Shown: positions 11,064 through 27,662, counted from the first letter of the stretch. The stretch is DNA of 64,000 bases from Iris pallida (GCA_029216955.1 JANAVB010015632.1:1-64000); one strand, 5' to 3'. Numbers and translations: made by a program. The notes: generated by a model not told the origin, from the letters alone.

Positions 11064-12009
11064 TGTAACAACCACTTTTCTAAAATGAGGGTAATTTTGA
11101 ACTTTTGTAAAAAATTATCATTTAATATTAATAATAATAATTTATGGTAAATTTTAATTAATTTAAAACTATTTAAATTAGTGCATTGTGATTTTGATAT
11201 TTTGCTAGTGTAACCATAGAACTGTTTAGCCTAGAGACTAACCATGACCTTGGAGGCCTAACCCATGTGATTAGATTAGCTAATTACTACTTTTTAGGCT
11301 AAGGGTATTTTAGTCATTTTGTGACTTTTGAATTATTTAGGATTTTGATTAATTAGTGAATTTTAGATTATTTTAATAATATTTAAATTGATGTATTGTA
11401 ATTTTGGTCATTTTTATATTTTAATATTTTGAAAAATTTTATATTTTAATATTGATTTTATGGGATTTGTTAAGTCGGGTTCAATTTTCATCTCGTTCTA
11501 ACTTGTGTTAGTGACCCGTGTAGCTTAGACTCTAGACGGAACCCCACGATTAGTTAGTCATGGCCCACAAACCCCACTAATTAAGTTAGTAACTTTAGAC
11601 TAATCCTACTTGTTAGATTTGTTAAGTTAGAGGTTTAAACTTAACATTTTTTGATCCCAAATTTGAACCTAACTTAAAATTAACCAAGGGGGATTAGTAG
11701 AGGCCTTATTGGGCTTTCTCCCAAGGCCCAAATAGGGCAATAATGGCAGCCACTATATGTAGGTTAGCCTTCCTTCCTTTCATTTCATTCCATCTTGCCT
11801 CTTTTTCTTCATAAAGTGTCCTTTCCCAAATTAGAGAGCTTCCTTCTTTGATTTGATCTCCAAATTCTTACATCCCTTCATCAAAACTTCCATCCAAACT
11901 TCTCATACTACCAAGGGAGAGTGCTAACAAAGATTTGGAGCAAAGTGTAAGGAGGAGTGTCCATTTTGGAAGGATCTTTGTATCGGAGCCGTGTCCTTGA
12001 GAGTATCAT
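11064..12009 (+). repeat. Element B 3' LTR, first part
   Basis: The LTR starts TGTAACAACC directly after the polypurine tract and resembles the start of the D 3' LTR at 32168. It breaks off at 12009 where element C is inserted; the last five bases, ATCAT, are the target duplication. Confidence 0.85.
12005..12009. other. Target site duplication of element C, left copy
   Basis: ATCAT here is repeated exactly at 22939-22943 on the other side of element C. Confidence 0.92.
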
Positions 12010-12398
12010 TGTCACGACCCGCACCCTGTATAGGGGCACAAGAAGTGGGTACGTCCAGCCTACGCCGCAGTATCGGCGGTAGAACACTGTCCTAGGTCAA
12101 TCATCTAACAATATAAAACTACCTGTACAGTTTATACTCTCCGAATGGAGGTGACAAACTGAAAACAATCTCAATCACATCTAGGTAGAAGAATGAAAGA
12201 TAGATAGATAGACAGATTGTAACTCAAAGTGAACAGTACAATAGATGAAATAAGTCCAAGTGTCTAGGATAACATAACATCAGAATGTCAACCCAATATA
12301 CAATAAGTCTAAGAGTCTATACATCTCAACATCTCAAAATACAACTCATAATGTGAGACAAAATAGTAATACAGAAATAACTGTCTAGCTAAACTAGC

Positions 12399-12563
12399 CT
12401 AGACTACTGGGGTAGCATCCTCAGCTGCAGGTAGGTCCTGCTGAGGGTCCACAACATAAGTGTCATCTAGTCCTGCTCCATAATAGGTAGTCACCAGGGC
12501 CTCATCCTCATCCTCTGTAATATTTTCAACAGGTCCAGTCAGGACAGGAACGAGCACAATACA
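12399..12563 (-). other. Short acidic open frame in C left LTR
   Basis: Fifty-four codons run from the methionine of MHCVRC to a stop at 12399. The frame includes VLVPVLTGPVENIT, then an acidic stretch with TTYYGAG, and ends DATPVV. Related frames stand at the same LTR position in B (25638-25740) and D (29759-29864). The right LTR copy (18919-19083) also stays open. It lies upstream of the position gag would occupy. Whether it is translated is unknown; see the findings. Confidence 0.45.
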
Positions 12564-13282
12564 TCTCACGCAGTGCATAGTATGATAGGAAATATAAGCA
12601 TACAATAGAGTAAAATACAGAAACTGCTGAAGGAAGATACATGTAGCAAAAGAGATAGCTGTAAAGGAAATATCTACTGTATATAAAGAACTGTAAGTGG
12701 CTAGTGATGTAGAGCACAAGATAGGCATGTGAATGGCTAGAATTTATACATGATTACACTACAGAGTTTGCACACGATTACACTACTTTGGAATTATTCA
12801 CATGTCCACTTCTACTCCCCCATTTCCCCAATCAATACACAAGGATCCATTCATGTTACGTTAAGATTCATGATAAGCCCATAATTGGGTGATACGTGAG
12901 TGATTCATGAAGATTCATGAAGGCTCGGTGATCATGAGAGTACATGAGTCACTAGCTGATACATGAAAATAGAAGCATGAGATACATGATGTAAGTGAAA
13001 CACACGTGACAAAAGTATCTGATGCTCCCGAGGGGGATAACATCTCATAAAAAGATCCATATAGTACCAATCCGTGATAACAATCGTGTCAGCATCAAGT
13101 AAAGTAATCTAGAGCAAGAATATAAATCCTGGCAAGTATGAAACGGACAGAGAATGTACTCGCCTGCTGTATAAATGTCTGTAGAGAATATGCTGTCTGA
13201 GGAGAGGTGTCTGGCTCCTGATCAGAGCAACACAAGTCACAATGTGTTCTAAATAGTAAAAATGAAGTCTACTATGCATACT

Positions 13283-13600
13283 ACATGATTCTAGGTCAAT
13301 CTGGTCAAAAGTCAACTCTTGCTCAACTCTAATAGTCAAACTAGGTCACAGGAAGTCATACTAGGTCACAAGAAGTCATACTAGGTCACATAAAGTCAAA
13401 CAAGGTCAAACAAGTTAAGGTTAGTCAAATCTAGGTTAAAGTCAGCTCCTGGTCAACATTCTAATCAAACTAGTCAAAGTTAGGTCAACACTAGTCAAAC
13501 TAGTTAGGGTTTTAGTCAAACTAGTTAAACTAGTCATTTTAGGTCAATTAGGTCATGGTTTGACCAATAGTTGACTTTGGTCAACTTTAGTCAAACAAGG
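13283..13600 (-). promoter_or_regulatory. W-box-like cluster in C left LTR
   Basis: Many GTCAA/TTGAC cores (plus-strand GGTCAA, AGTCAA) lie within about 320 bp. TTGAC is the core bound by WRKY factors. The right LTR copy repeats the cluster at 19815-20130. Confidence 0.5.
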
Positions 13601-13691
13601 GTCAAGCCTAACCTCATAGCCATAGGCTCATAAATGAATACCATAGGCTAATACCATATAGGTATCTACCTTATACAATATATATATGACT

Positions 13692-13698
<7 letters not shown>

Positions 13699-13761
<63 letters not shown>
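13699..13761. repeat. (TA)n tract in C left LTR
   Basis: About 62 bp of TA dinucleotides. The matching place in the right LTR (about 20219-20236) has fewer than 20 bp, so this tract has changed length since insertion. Confidence 0.97.
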
Positions 13762-13766
<5 letters not shown>

Positions 13767-14504
13767 CTACTTAGGCCTATAGGCTATGTGTCATAGGTTT
13801 CTATATAAACCTATATCTAGAAGGTCATTTATATATATACATATCTATATATATAGATATACAAAAGTCTATCTACTACATATATATATATATCAATATA
13901 TGTATACCCTATATATATAATACCAATCATTCTCACATATATACATATATAAATAGCTAACATATATACATATATATACATTTTCATATATATATATATA
14001 TAAGCCCATAAATGTATACCCTCAACTATATATATACCAATATATATAGTTGTATATAATATAACATATATATATATATATAACATATATATATATGTAG
14101 AGGGAAATAGAGAGAGAGATGGAGAAAACAGTGAGAGAGAGGGAGAGACTGGACACACAGGAAAGGGGAGGGGTTGTTCTCAAATTCCTGAGAACAGGAA
14201 TCACACACACACACACATTATACATACATATATACACTCACTCCTACACACCCATATATACATATATAGACACTCACATACACTATACATAGACACACAC
14301 ACTCATATACACATATACTCACATATAAAATGTATAATACACAAACACATATGCATATATACTCAAAAATCGAATTTGAAATCCATTTGAAAAAACTGGA
14401 AAATAATCCCAGAAATTGGGATACTGTGCATGTATCAGAAATTTGGGGAAAACTCGATTTCAAATCTTAAACCTAGCTAAGACTCAATACCAATGGTTGG
14501 TAAT

Positions 14505-15205
14505 CGTGCCCCTAGGTGTACTCGTGTCCCTCGTGTCCCTAGGTGTCCACCACGACATGACACGACGTGTCAATCTCGTGAAAAAACCCAATCGGGTAAA
14601 TTTACAGTGCACTGGAATTGGCACTGTCTCGTGCACGTGTTCACGTGTCTCGTGCTCACGACACAGGACACGTGAGGTGTCGTGCTCGTGTCAGTAGCTA
14701 GGTGGGGTGTCAGGGTAGGTGTCTAGGTGCCTGAGTCGTGTCCACGAAGTCGCGTGTCCAAATGGGAAGCCCGTATCAGAGCCCAATTTCTACGTGTGTG
14801 CTGTCAGTGAGTGACCAGTACAGAGGCGATTTCGTGTCCGATACGACACGATAAGCCACGAAACTTGGGGGCATGTTCGCAGACATTGCCCCCGTGTCCA
14901 TGCCAAATTTGGCGTGTCGACGTGGCGTGTCGTGTCCGGAATTAAGGTCGAGTAGCAGGGGAGCGTGCACAGTCTCGTGCGCCCGTGTCGAAGGGTCGTG
15001 TGCTCCACACGTGGCACGTAGAGTCTTGTGCTCGCGTCAGTGGATAGGTGGGGTGGTTAGGTTCGTGTCTAGGTTTCTGTATCGTGTCCACGACTCGTGT
15101 GGACACGACAGAAAGGGTCAAACAATCGGGTTTTTCAGTATGCAGTGGGGTTTAACAGTGTGTTCGTGTCCTGTTTTGGACACAGACACAACTCGAAGTG
15201 TGCTC
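14505..15205. repeat. CGTGTC/GACACG-rich block in C left LTR
   Basis: Dozens of CGTGTC, GTGTC and GACACG words occur with no fixed period, including ACGTG cores (CACGTGTTCACGTGTC near 14634). Its GC content contrasts with the AT-rich surroundings. The right LTR repeats it at 21165-21865. Confidence 0.75.
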
Positions 15206-16278
15206 AGTCAACTAGGGTTGTGTCCTACATGTCTAGGGCTACCCAAAAATATTTTTTGTTTTATATTTTAACAGAAACAATTCCTTTGTGGCATTTCATC
15301 AAACAAGGGTTTCTAGCTTAGGATACATGTCCGATACGGACACCAAACCAATCCTAAATCTCACCAAACTTAGCCTACAGTTCCATGGTCCCTAGATGCA
15401 TGCAACCATGAAGAGAAATCACAAAATTGATAGGTTTTAGGGCATCTTATCTATGAGTGCAAAATCCAATAAAACCAAGGTAGGGGGGTTTGTCCTCTTC
15501 ACTTGAATGGCCAAATTGATCTTCAACCTTGCTAGCTAGCCTCCCTTAGTATCCTCAATAGTAGGGGGTTCCAATGCAAGAAATTTGGCTCAATTTGGAG
15601 CTAAATTGATTGAGTTGTGAGGGTGTGAAGTTGTAGGAAAACTAGAGTTTTTGTGAAAGAAGGAGGCTTGAATGAAGGGGGGGTGTGTATATAGGATGGG
15701 GGCATGGGTTGGCTGCCATGGGGGGTAGGGGAGGGTGTCCTACCACCTTGCAAACTTAGCCTCTAAGTCTTTGACTAAGGGGTTAGATATTTAGGTTCTA
15801 AAATATCTAAAAAGTAAATATCTAGATATTTATCAAACTAGATATTTCTAACATAAGCTAACATCTAACATTAGTCTCCTAGGTTAGTGGCTAATCTCTA
15901 GATTAGTGCTAAACTAGGTTAGGAGCTAACATGACACTAATCAATAATTAAATAATAATAAAAACACATAAAACCAAATAATTCCAAATAAATCCTAGAA
16001 AATTACCAAAATATCCTTTAGGCTAAAAAGCCCTAATTTGATGTTCTAAACCTATGGCTACGCTCACATGATCATGTTTAGTCTCTAGGTTATGAAATCT
16101 CTAGGGTTTACAATAGGGTTATACTAGTAAAGTCACAAAGTCATAAATCATGACTTAGAAAATGGTTTAACTTAACTAAAATCACCCAAAAATCATATTA
16201 TGACTAAAATACCACTAATAAATAATAAAAATAATAAATTTTCAAAAATACCCCAATTTCAGAAAACTGGGTGTTACA

Positions 16279-16292
16279 AGTCTACCCACCTT
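16279..16292 (-). other. Element C polypurine tract
   Basis: In element sense GGTGGGTAGACT directly precedes the LTR start TGTAACACC. It is followed outward by the usual Tekay-type ATTTCGAGAACGAAAT stretch. Confidence 0.8.
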
Positions 16293-18503
16293 AAAATAAT
16301 TTCGTTCTCGAAATTTAGATGGTCGTACTCCTCCTAGGTCAAACCTCCAACAATCAGGGACGAAGCTACTACCTAGCAACATACAAGGTCAACAAGCAAA
16401 ATATGGGTAGTAGACCTATACTGGGTCATGTCCAAAAATTGGCTGGCAGTTTTAGGTCATAAGGTGCCCTTAATCCAAATCGAAATCAAAAGTAACTCTA
16501 TGGGGTAAATCAGGGTGGAGCCTCGGGTCAGAAAAATCGTACTAAGTAAATAAAGCACATGATGGTATGCCTGAGTGGGACACTAAGGTCATGGGTATAG
16601 AGTGTCTTGTCTAGGTCATGTATGTGAAATTAGTTTTGAGAAAACAACTAGTCTTGTGCTCCAAATTTAAAAGTCACAGTAATGTACCTACGATGATCAT
16701 AATTTAGAGTGGGAAAGGTCTATGGCCTAAATTGAACCAAAAATTGTGATAAAATAGTGGTACCAGAGGGACAGGTTAAATAGAACAGTCTGTGGTCTCA
16801 TCTAGGTGCACTAGTCATTCTAGATCAATACTGTCCTATGGTATCAAAACGTACAAGCAATCTAAGGTGTCCTAATTGGGAAGGTAAGGAAACAACAATC
16901 ATCAAGGCTGTAGGGCCGTCTACCATCCTATATGAAAATTGGTTATTAACAAGTAAGTGAGAAATCATTAAAAGTTACTATTCCATAAAATGGTAAAAGA
17001 AAATTAAAAATTTAGGCACAAACAATCACAAATAGATTTTAGTCTTGACACGATCTAAATTGATCAATTTTAGGATAAATCGAGATTTGGACAAGATAGG
17101 AAAATCAATGAAATCAAGTATGAGCACGAGCATCCAATGATGAAGATCCAGGTCATGATTAAATTTAATTCAACTGGATACGAATACGAGGTTCATAGGC
17201 GATAAAATAATTCCAAGGAGAATTGTCAAGGCTATTACGGATAAGATTCTAGGGCAAGTCTAACTATGTCTCCATCCACGTAGATTAATATATGAAAAAG
17301 CGAACCAAAATGCAATAGGTTGATCTGACCATCATGCGCCGGTTCTGATTAGATAATATGTTAGTGGGTGTACACCCAATAAATATATCATGATCAAGCT
17401 CGAAAAAGATAAGCTTGTAAAACTTAAGGATAAATTTATAGCATAAGATATAAATAAGGGTGGAAATGATGAAGAAAATACATAGTCCAAGATCCTTAAC
17501 CAATCGGGTCAAGCATTCAAGGTAAGGTACAAGGTTAAGTATTTAAGGATTCAAGCAGAACACCATCACATGCTAGGTCGAAAGAATTGTGCCAAGATGG
17601 ATCTCTAATTGAAATAAGAATTAATTTAGTATCATGGTAGAGGTTATAGTTTAGCCATTTGACCAGAAAATCATATCAAGAAAATAGAGTACAAGGAGAT
17701 GGGTTTTAGTAGGGCATGGAATACCTACATGAAGGTAGGCTAGTCTAGGTCTTGCATGTGAAGTTTGTTGGGAGGTAACAGCTAGTATTATACTCTGAAT
17801 ATCTAAGTCACGGTAAAGGACGTCCAATGATCTAGAATAGAAAGTGGGAGTTCAAGACGTGACAAATTGATGCAAAAATTAAGAAGATCAAATTAACCCA
17901 TGGAATAAAATTAATTAGAAATCCAGTAAATAATTTAGGAACACAGTCCTAGGGGTAGATAGGCTACTAGATGAATATAGTTAGGGTTCGATCAAATCAA
18001 AGGTCAAGGTTAGAAGGTCTCAATAAAGTCTTTATTTGAGGAAATGTCGAGTAAGTCAGGTTTGGGATACAGTCACATAGTTAGGTAGAAAGGGTTGAGC
18101 AGGATGCAAAAAAAAATAGAGGGGACAGTTCATTTCAAGGGAAGCAATTAGCAAGAGAATTAGATGGCAAGAAACAGATGAGAGTTTTCTCATAAATGTG
18201 ATTGAGTACCTTAAAATAAAAGATATTAATCTAACACAAAGAAATTAAAATCAACAACTACAAAAATTTCAAAATCATCAACTAACACCAGGATTCAAAG
18301 TTCTACAGTGAATCCTCCAAAATCAAATTCAATTAAGGGAAAAGGAGTTTAAATTGAATTTCAATTGAGATTCTCAAGGGTCATCCCAGGAATCTCTCCA
18401 AGTATCCTAACAGTGATTGAGTATCCTCTCTTACTAAGCCTATTCCTCCAATCCTATCACAGGCTGTAGTGATACTCTAGTTCGAATACCACTACATAAA
18501 CTC
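16293..18503 (-). other. Element C interior, conserved non-coding core
   Basis: This 2.2-kb region has no coding similarity. The segment of about 17190-18130 is recognisably the same sequence as about 51330-52445 in element E (for example ATGTCTCCATCCACGTAG and TCATGATCAAGCT), although the LTRs of C and E are of different types. Frames in it are short and not shared, so any function would be at RNA or DNA level. Confidence 0.75.
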
Positions 18504-18521
18504 GACCTGCATGGGCCACCA
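18504..18521 (-). other. Element C primer binding site
   Basis: In element sense this reads TGGTGGCCCATGCAGGTC, nine bases inside the 5' LTR. It matches the 3' end of tRNA-Ile(AAU). Confidence 0.85.
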
Positions 18522-18530
18522 CTAAAAATG

Positions 18531-22938
<4,408 letters not shown>

Positions 22939-22943
22939 ATCAT
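22939..22943. other. Target site duplication of element C, right copy
   Basis: ATCAT, identical to 12005-12009. Confidence 0.92.
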
Positions 22944-23618
22944 TGAGATTCTACTTCCAATAGGTAAAACCAACCCTCTAAATTATTTTTGTATGCATAT
23001 TAGTTAGTTTTGAATCCATAGGATCCACCCCCATGCATATACCTTTTTATATTCAAGTTTGAGGCCATTTGGAGCTCTCTAAAGCAAGTTAGAATTGTGT
23101 CTTCTGTCCTACTTATTAGATCTTAAATTAGGACACCTTATGTGTTTTGTTCAATGTCTAATAGGTTTAATTGTGTTTTAATTTCAGTTTTGTTAGAGAA
23201 TAGATTGATGTTAGTTAGGATGGTTAGAATGAGTTTCATTTGGATACCCATGGTTAGATCTAAGTGGTTTAGTCTACATGTCATATTTTTAGCCTCAATT
23301 GTCATTTTAATGTCTCTTTATATAATGGACTATTTTGTATATATATAATAGGTATGTTAGATATATTTCATATATTTAGATGTGTGTGGATATGTTGTTA
23401 GTGGTGTGCTAGTGTTAGAGGAGAGGGAAGTGTGGTTTGATGTGTGTCTTGAGTGGTATATAGAGTGAGATGTGTTTCTTTTGTCCAAACAACCCAAATT
23501 CGTCATAATATTCATCCATATTTTTAGTATCCATAGCAACTTAGAAATATCATAACTTTTAGCTTAGAACTCGGATTAATCTCCCTTTTTTTTAAAGAAC
23601 CGTATCGAAGCTAGCTTT

Positions 23619-23620
<2 letters not shown>

Positions 23621-23688
<68 letters not shown>
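23621..23688. repeat. (TA)n microsatellite in B 3' LTR
   Basis: About 68 bp of uninterrupted AT dinucleotides. Confidence 0.98.
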
Positions 23689-23691
<3 letters not shown>

Positions 23692-24715
23692 AAATGCATT
23701 CTAGAACTTTATATAGAACTATTTGAGTGTCAGTTGTACGAAATACGAACGTGTTTCGGTGTTTTCGCGATTTCGGGAGCTTCCGGACACGAAAATGCGA
23801 TCCGTTTGAAGTTTCGGAAAGCTAATACTTAGGGCTACAACATATTTTAATCCTAGAATTTAGTGAAGGCCCAATTGATACAGTATTAATTTTAAGTAGA
23901 AGAGTGACTATACGATATAGACATTTTGTGTAACCTATGAGCCTATGTAATATGGATATTAAGTGAATATAGATATCATAGGTTGTCGAGTATATGTATG
24001 ATCTAGTACATATATATATTACTGTTAGGTAATATTTGTTAGTATGAGTGTTAGTTAGATAGTAGAGGTTAGTATTTTGTTAAATATTTGATATGTTGTT
24101 AGATAGTTTGAAGTTAGATATCTAGTATGTTAGATATTGATATGTTAGTTGGTTATGTTAGTTCTAGATATTGATATGTTAGCAAGTTAGTCTCTATAGA
24201 TTATACGTTAGATATTAGTTAAGATGTCATGTTAGTACATTAGATAGTTAATTAGATATTTGAGAGGTATCTTGGTATCTAATGATACCAAGTTAGTATC
24301 TTAAGGTAAATACGATTACCTTTACCTTCAAGGTAAATGATTAGTTTATCTTATGACCAAGGTATGGTATCAAGGTACCAAGGTAAGATATCAAGGTAAG
24401 GTTACGTTTATCCAAGTTAAGATATTGGATTTCAACCAAGGTATTGGTATTGGGATGCTGATATGACCAAGGTTGATATGGTATCCTAGTGTTAGTGGGT
24501 TAGTGTCTAAGTGTTTGAGTTTGGAGTAGTTGATGTTAGATTATATAGTATCTATATATATTATGAGAGTATATAGATATAGGTTATGGTTCATAGTGAG
24601 AATATGTATATACTTGATATATGATATCATATATATATGTGTTAGGGTGGTACTATATGGATAAGGATATATATGGTATGTATATATATTAATATATTAT
24701 AAGTATCATAGATGT

Positions 24716-24840
24716 TGACCACTAATTTAAGTTTGACCAAAACCTTAGAAGCTTAACCTTGACTCCTAGTTTGACCCAAGGTGGACCAGAGTTGACTTAG
24801 AGTTGACAAAAAGTTGACTTTGACCTATATTGACTTAGAA
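24716..24840 (+). promoter_or_regulatory. W-box-like cluster in B 3' LTR
   Basis: Nine TTGAC cores in about 125 bp (hand count), most as TTGACC or TTGACT. This LTR type has the same cluster in C and D. Confidence 0.5.
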
Positions 24841-25617
24841 ACATATAGATTCCATTGTAAATTTATATCATTTCAGATTGAACTCTTTATAACATGTATT
24901 GCTCTAATTAGGACTCTGTGACATCAGTTCGGACATCTATTTATATCTGTCATTCAGGGTATCAGGCGAGTACATTCTTTGATAGTTCTTTCATTTATTT
25001 GGTGATTACTGTATTTCAGTTCTAGTTAGTTCTATTTGACGTCTACTATGAGTCTTGGCACGATTGTACACGGATTGGTATTGTCATTGGATTTTCAGTC
25101 ATAAGATATTACCATAACTCATCGTGATGGTATCGAATATTATTCTTGTTGGTATTGGATAACATTGGATATATTGGTATCAAATATTGTTCTTGTTGGT
25201 ATTTGATAACATTGGATAAATATTGGTTAACATTGGCTAGTAACGTGTCATGGTTGGATCCATCGTATCAGTCGGAGAAGGGTAATACTAGTTAGATATG
25301 TGATCAAGAACTATCGGCTAATAGTGTAAATCATCGGCTACTAGCTAAGCATATATTGCACGTATGTTTGAGCTAGCTTTCCTTAGTGTAAATTATTAAA
25401 TATCCCAGGCCATCACATATCCAACTGGTATTCCAAAACATATTGTCTATTATAGCTTTATACATTCAGTTCACCATTACATTGTTCAATCTTGATATAG
25501 TAGTTCTTTTCCATTATTTATTCTCACAGATTTCTGTCTATCTTACAATGTTCATCAATATAACTTTCTATAACTGTTTTATAGTCCTTGTCATTTACTT
25601 GAGATTTCTAGGTGAGA

Positions 25618-25740
25618 TGTGCTCGTTCCAATCCTGAATGGATATTTTGAAAATATTACAAATAATATAGACGACTGTCCTACTTTCTACGGGGCCTACA
25701 AGGGTGGTACGCAGGAGCCTGGGGAGGATCTAGCTCAGTA
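25618..25740 (+). other. Short acidic open frame in B 3' LTR
   Basis: The frame reads VLVPILNGYFENIT, then IDDCPTFYGAY, and stops at TAG after GEDLAQ. It parallels the C LTR frame in position and in the VLVP-L-G-ENIT and T-(Y/F)YG words. An in-frame TGA lies just upstream, so here it has no obvious ATG. Confidence 0.4.
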
Positions 25741-27272
25741 GAGAGTGCCTAGTATAGTCTAGTATTTATAGTTTTCAGTTTGTATCGGATTGTTCCGAAC
25801 GTTAGTTGAGACTTTATATTCAGGATATGTATTTATTTGTGTTGGACACCTAAACTTGTGTGATGTGATAACTTTATTATTTATTCAGTTTTTTCCTTTT
25901 ATCTGATTCTATATCATGCTCTATCTTCCTTAGACTTGTGATTGAGATTATATAGTTGAGATGTCATATTATACCTCCGTGCGGAGATGACAGGTTATAT
26001 GATTCATATAGTTAGTTGATAGATATTGTAGACGACCTATACCACGTTCTACTGCCGACATTACGGCTTAGGCTAGACATACCTACGTTCTCGTGCTACT
26101 AAACAGGGTGTGGGTCGTGACAGTATGAGAGAAGATGAAAGGAGTAGGGAGGGAGTGGACTGTGCAGCCTAGCAGCCACCGCACAGCAGGGTGCAACAGC
26201 AGCTGATGCCTCCATTGGCAGCAAGCAGTGCTGCAGGGATAGCAGCTAGCATAAGTAGCTGCAGCATAGGCAGCTGTAGCAACAATGGCTGCTGCACAAG
26301 CAACTGCATGCAGCTGCGGTATTCCTCCCTTTTTAGCCTTTAAGCCTCCATTTCATACCCTCATTTAGCCTTTAGTATTATCCCCTTTAGCCCATGTTAT
26401 TAGCCCCTATGTTAGTGAGTGTGTTAGTTAGAGATATGTTAGAATGATGTTAGGATGTTAGATATGTTAGATAAGGTAAGTGGTCGATAGATATTGTAGT
26501 AAGGGTAATGTTAGGATATGATATGTTAGTATAGAATGTTAGTTAGCCCCCTTAGCCTGTTAGTAGTTAACTATGTTAGAATATATTAGCCTATATTAGT
26601 AGTGAGTATAGTTAGAGTATATGTCAAGGTATTGAATGTTAGAAGGATATCATATGTTAGTGAGTTAGAATACCTGGGATATGCTAGATATGTGTTGGAT
26701 AGCTAAGAGGTATATAATATCTTGGTATCTTGAGATACCATAGAGTATCTTAGGATACTAAAGTGGTTGGTACCTTAGGTTTTGGTTTACCTTTACAAGG
26801 TAAATGAGCTTACCTGGTCCTAAGGTAAGGTAATGGGTTTACCTTAGTTAAGGTATAGGTTTTGGGATACCTTCAAGGAATGGGATACCATGGTAAGGTA
26901 AGAGTTACCTAGAGACTAAGCTAGATACTAGAAATGGGTATTAGGGTAAGGTATTGGGTTTACCTTAATAGGGTAAGGTATTGGGTTTGTCTAGGATACC
27001 AAGATTAGATATCTATGTTATTGGTTAGCTAGTGGCTTGGGGGTATGTAGATAGATACTAGATATCTAGGATGAGTTTTGGGAGACTAAGGTATATGCTT
27101 ACCTAGACTAAGGTATTGAACTTCCACCCAAGGTATTGGTATTGGGATACCAATATGGATAGGGTATTGGGTTATCTTGGTAGGTAATGGTTAAAAGTGG
27201 GTTATCTTGGTAGGTAATGGTTAGAAGTGGGTTATCTTGGTAGGTAATGTTAGGAATAGGATACTTAGTATA

Positions 27273-27662
27273 GTTTTGACCACATTTGACCCAAGGTTGA
27301 CTTTTTAACCAAAAGTCCAAGTCAACATTTGGCCTAGAATGGACTAGAGTTGACCAGAGTTGACCAGTTGACCAAAAGTCAACTATAGGTCAACCATTGA
27401 CCCAGTTGGACCTAGATTGGACTAGAAGTTGACCAGAGTTGATCAGTTGACCAAAAGTCAATTAGAAGTCAACCTTTGACCTATATTGACCTAGTTTGAC
27501 TTTGTTTGACTTGCCTTGACCTAGTTTGACTTAGTATGACTTAGCATGACCTAGTTTGATCTAGTTTGACTTTGTATGACCTGGTGTGATCCCGTGTAAC
27601 TTTGTTTGACCTTGTTTGACTTAGTTTGACCAAGTGTGACTTAGTATGACTAAGTTTGACTT
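27273..27662 (+). promoter_or_regulatory. Dense W-box-like array in D 5' LTR
   Basis: About 20 TTGAC and 5 GTCAA words lie within roughly 390 bp by hand count (TTGACC, TTGACT, GTCAAC). The same array appears at 33436-33830 and 35348-35745 in the 3' LTR. Confidence 0.55.

Larger units (their letters stand above)
12010..16278 (-). repeat. Element C 3' LTR (left copy)
   Basis: In element sense the LTR begins TGTAACACCCAG at 16278 and ends at 12010. It contains a (TA)n tract (13699-13761), a cluster of GTCAA/TTGAC motifs (13283-13600), a CA-rich block (14200-14350) and a CGTGTC-rich block (14505-15205). A TATA-like TATATACAC lies near 15692. A short open frame ends at 12399. Confidence 0.93.
22944..26122 (+). 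repeat. Element B 3' LTR, second part
   Basis: This part continues the LTR after element C (TGAGATTCTACTTCCAATAGG, comparable with D at about 32765-32785). It contains a (TA)n tract (23621-23688), TTAG-rich and TACC/GGTA-rich blocks, a TTGAC cluster (24716-24840) and a GC-type donor-like CAGGCGAGTACATTC near 24963. A short open frame occupies 25638-25740. The LTR ends GTGGGTCGTGACA at 26122. Confidence 0.85.
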
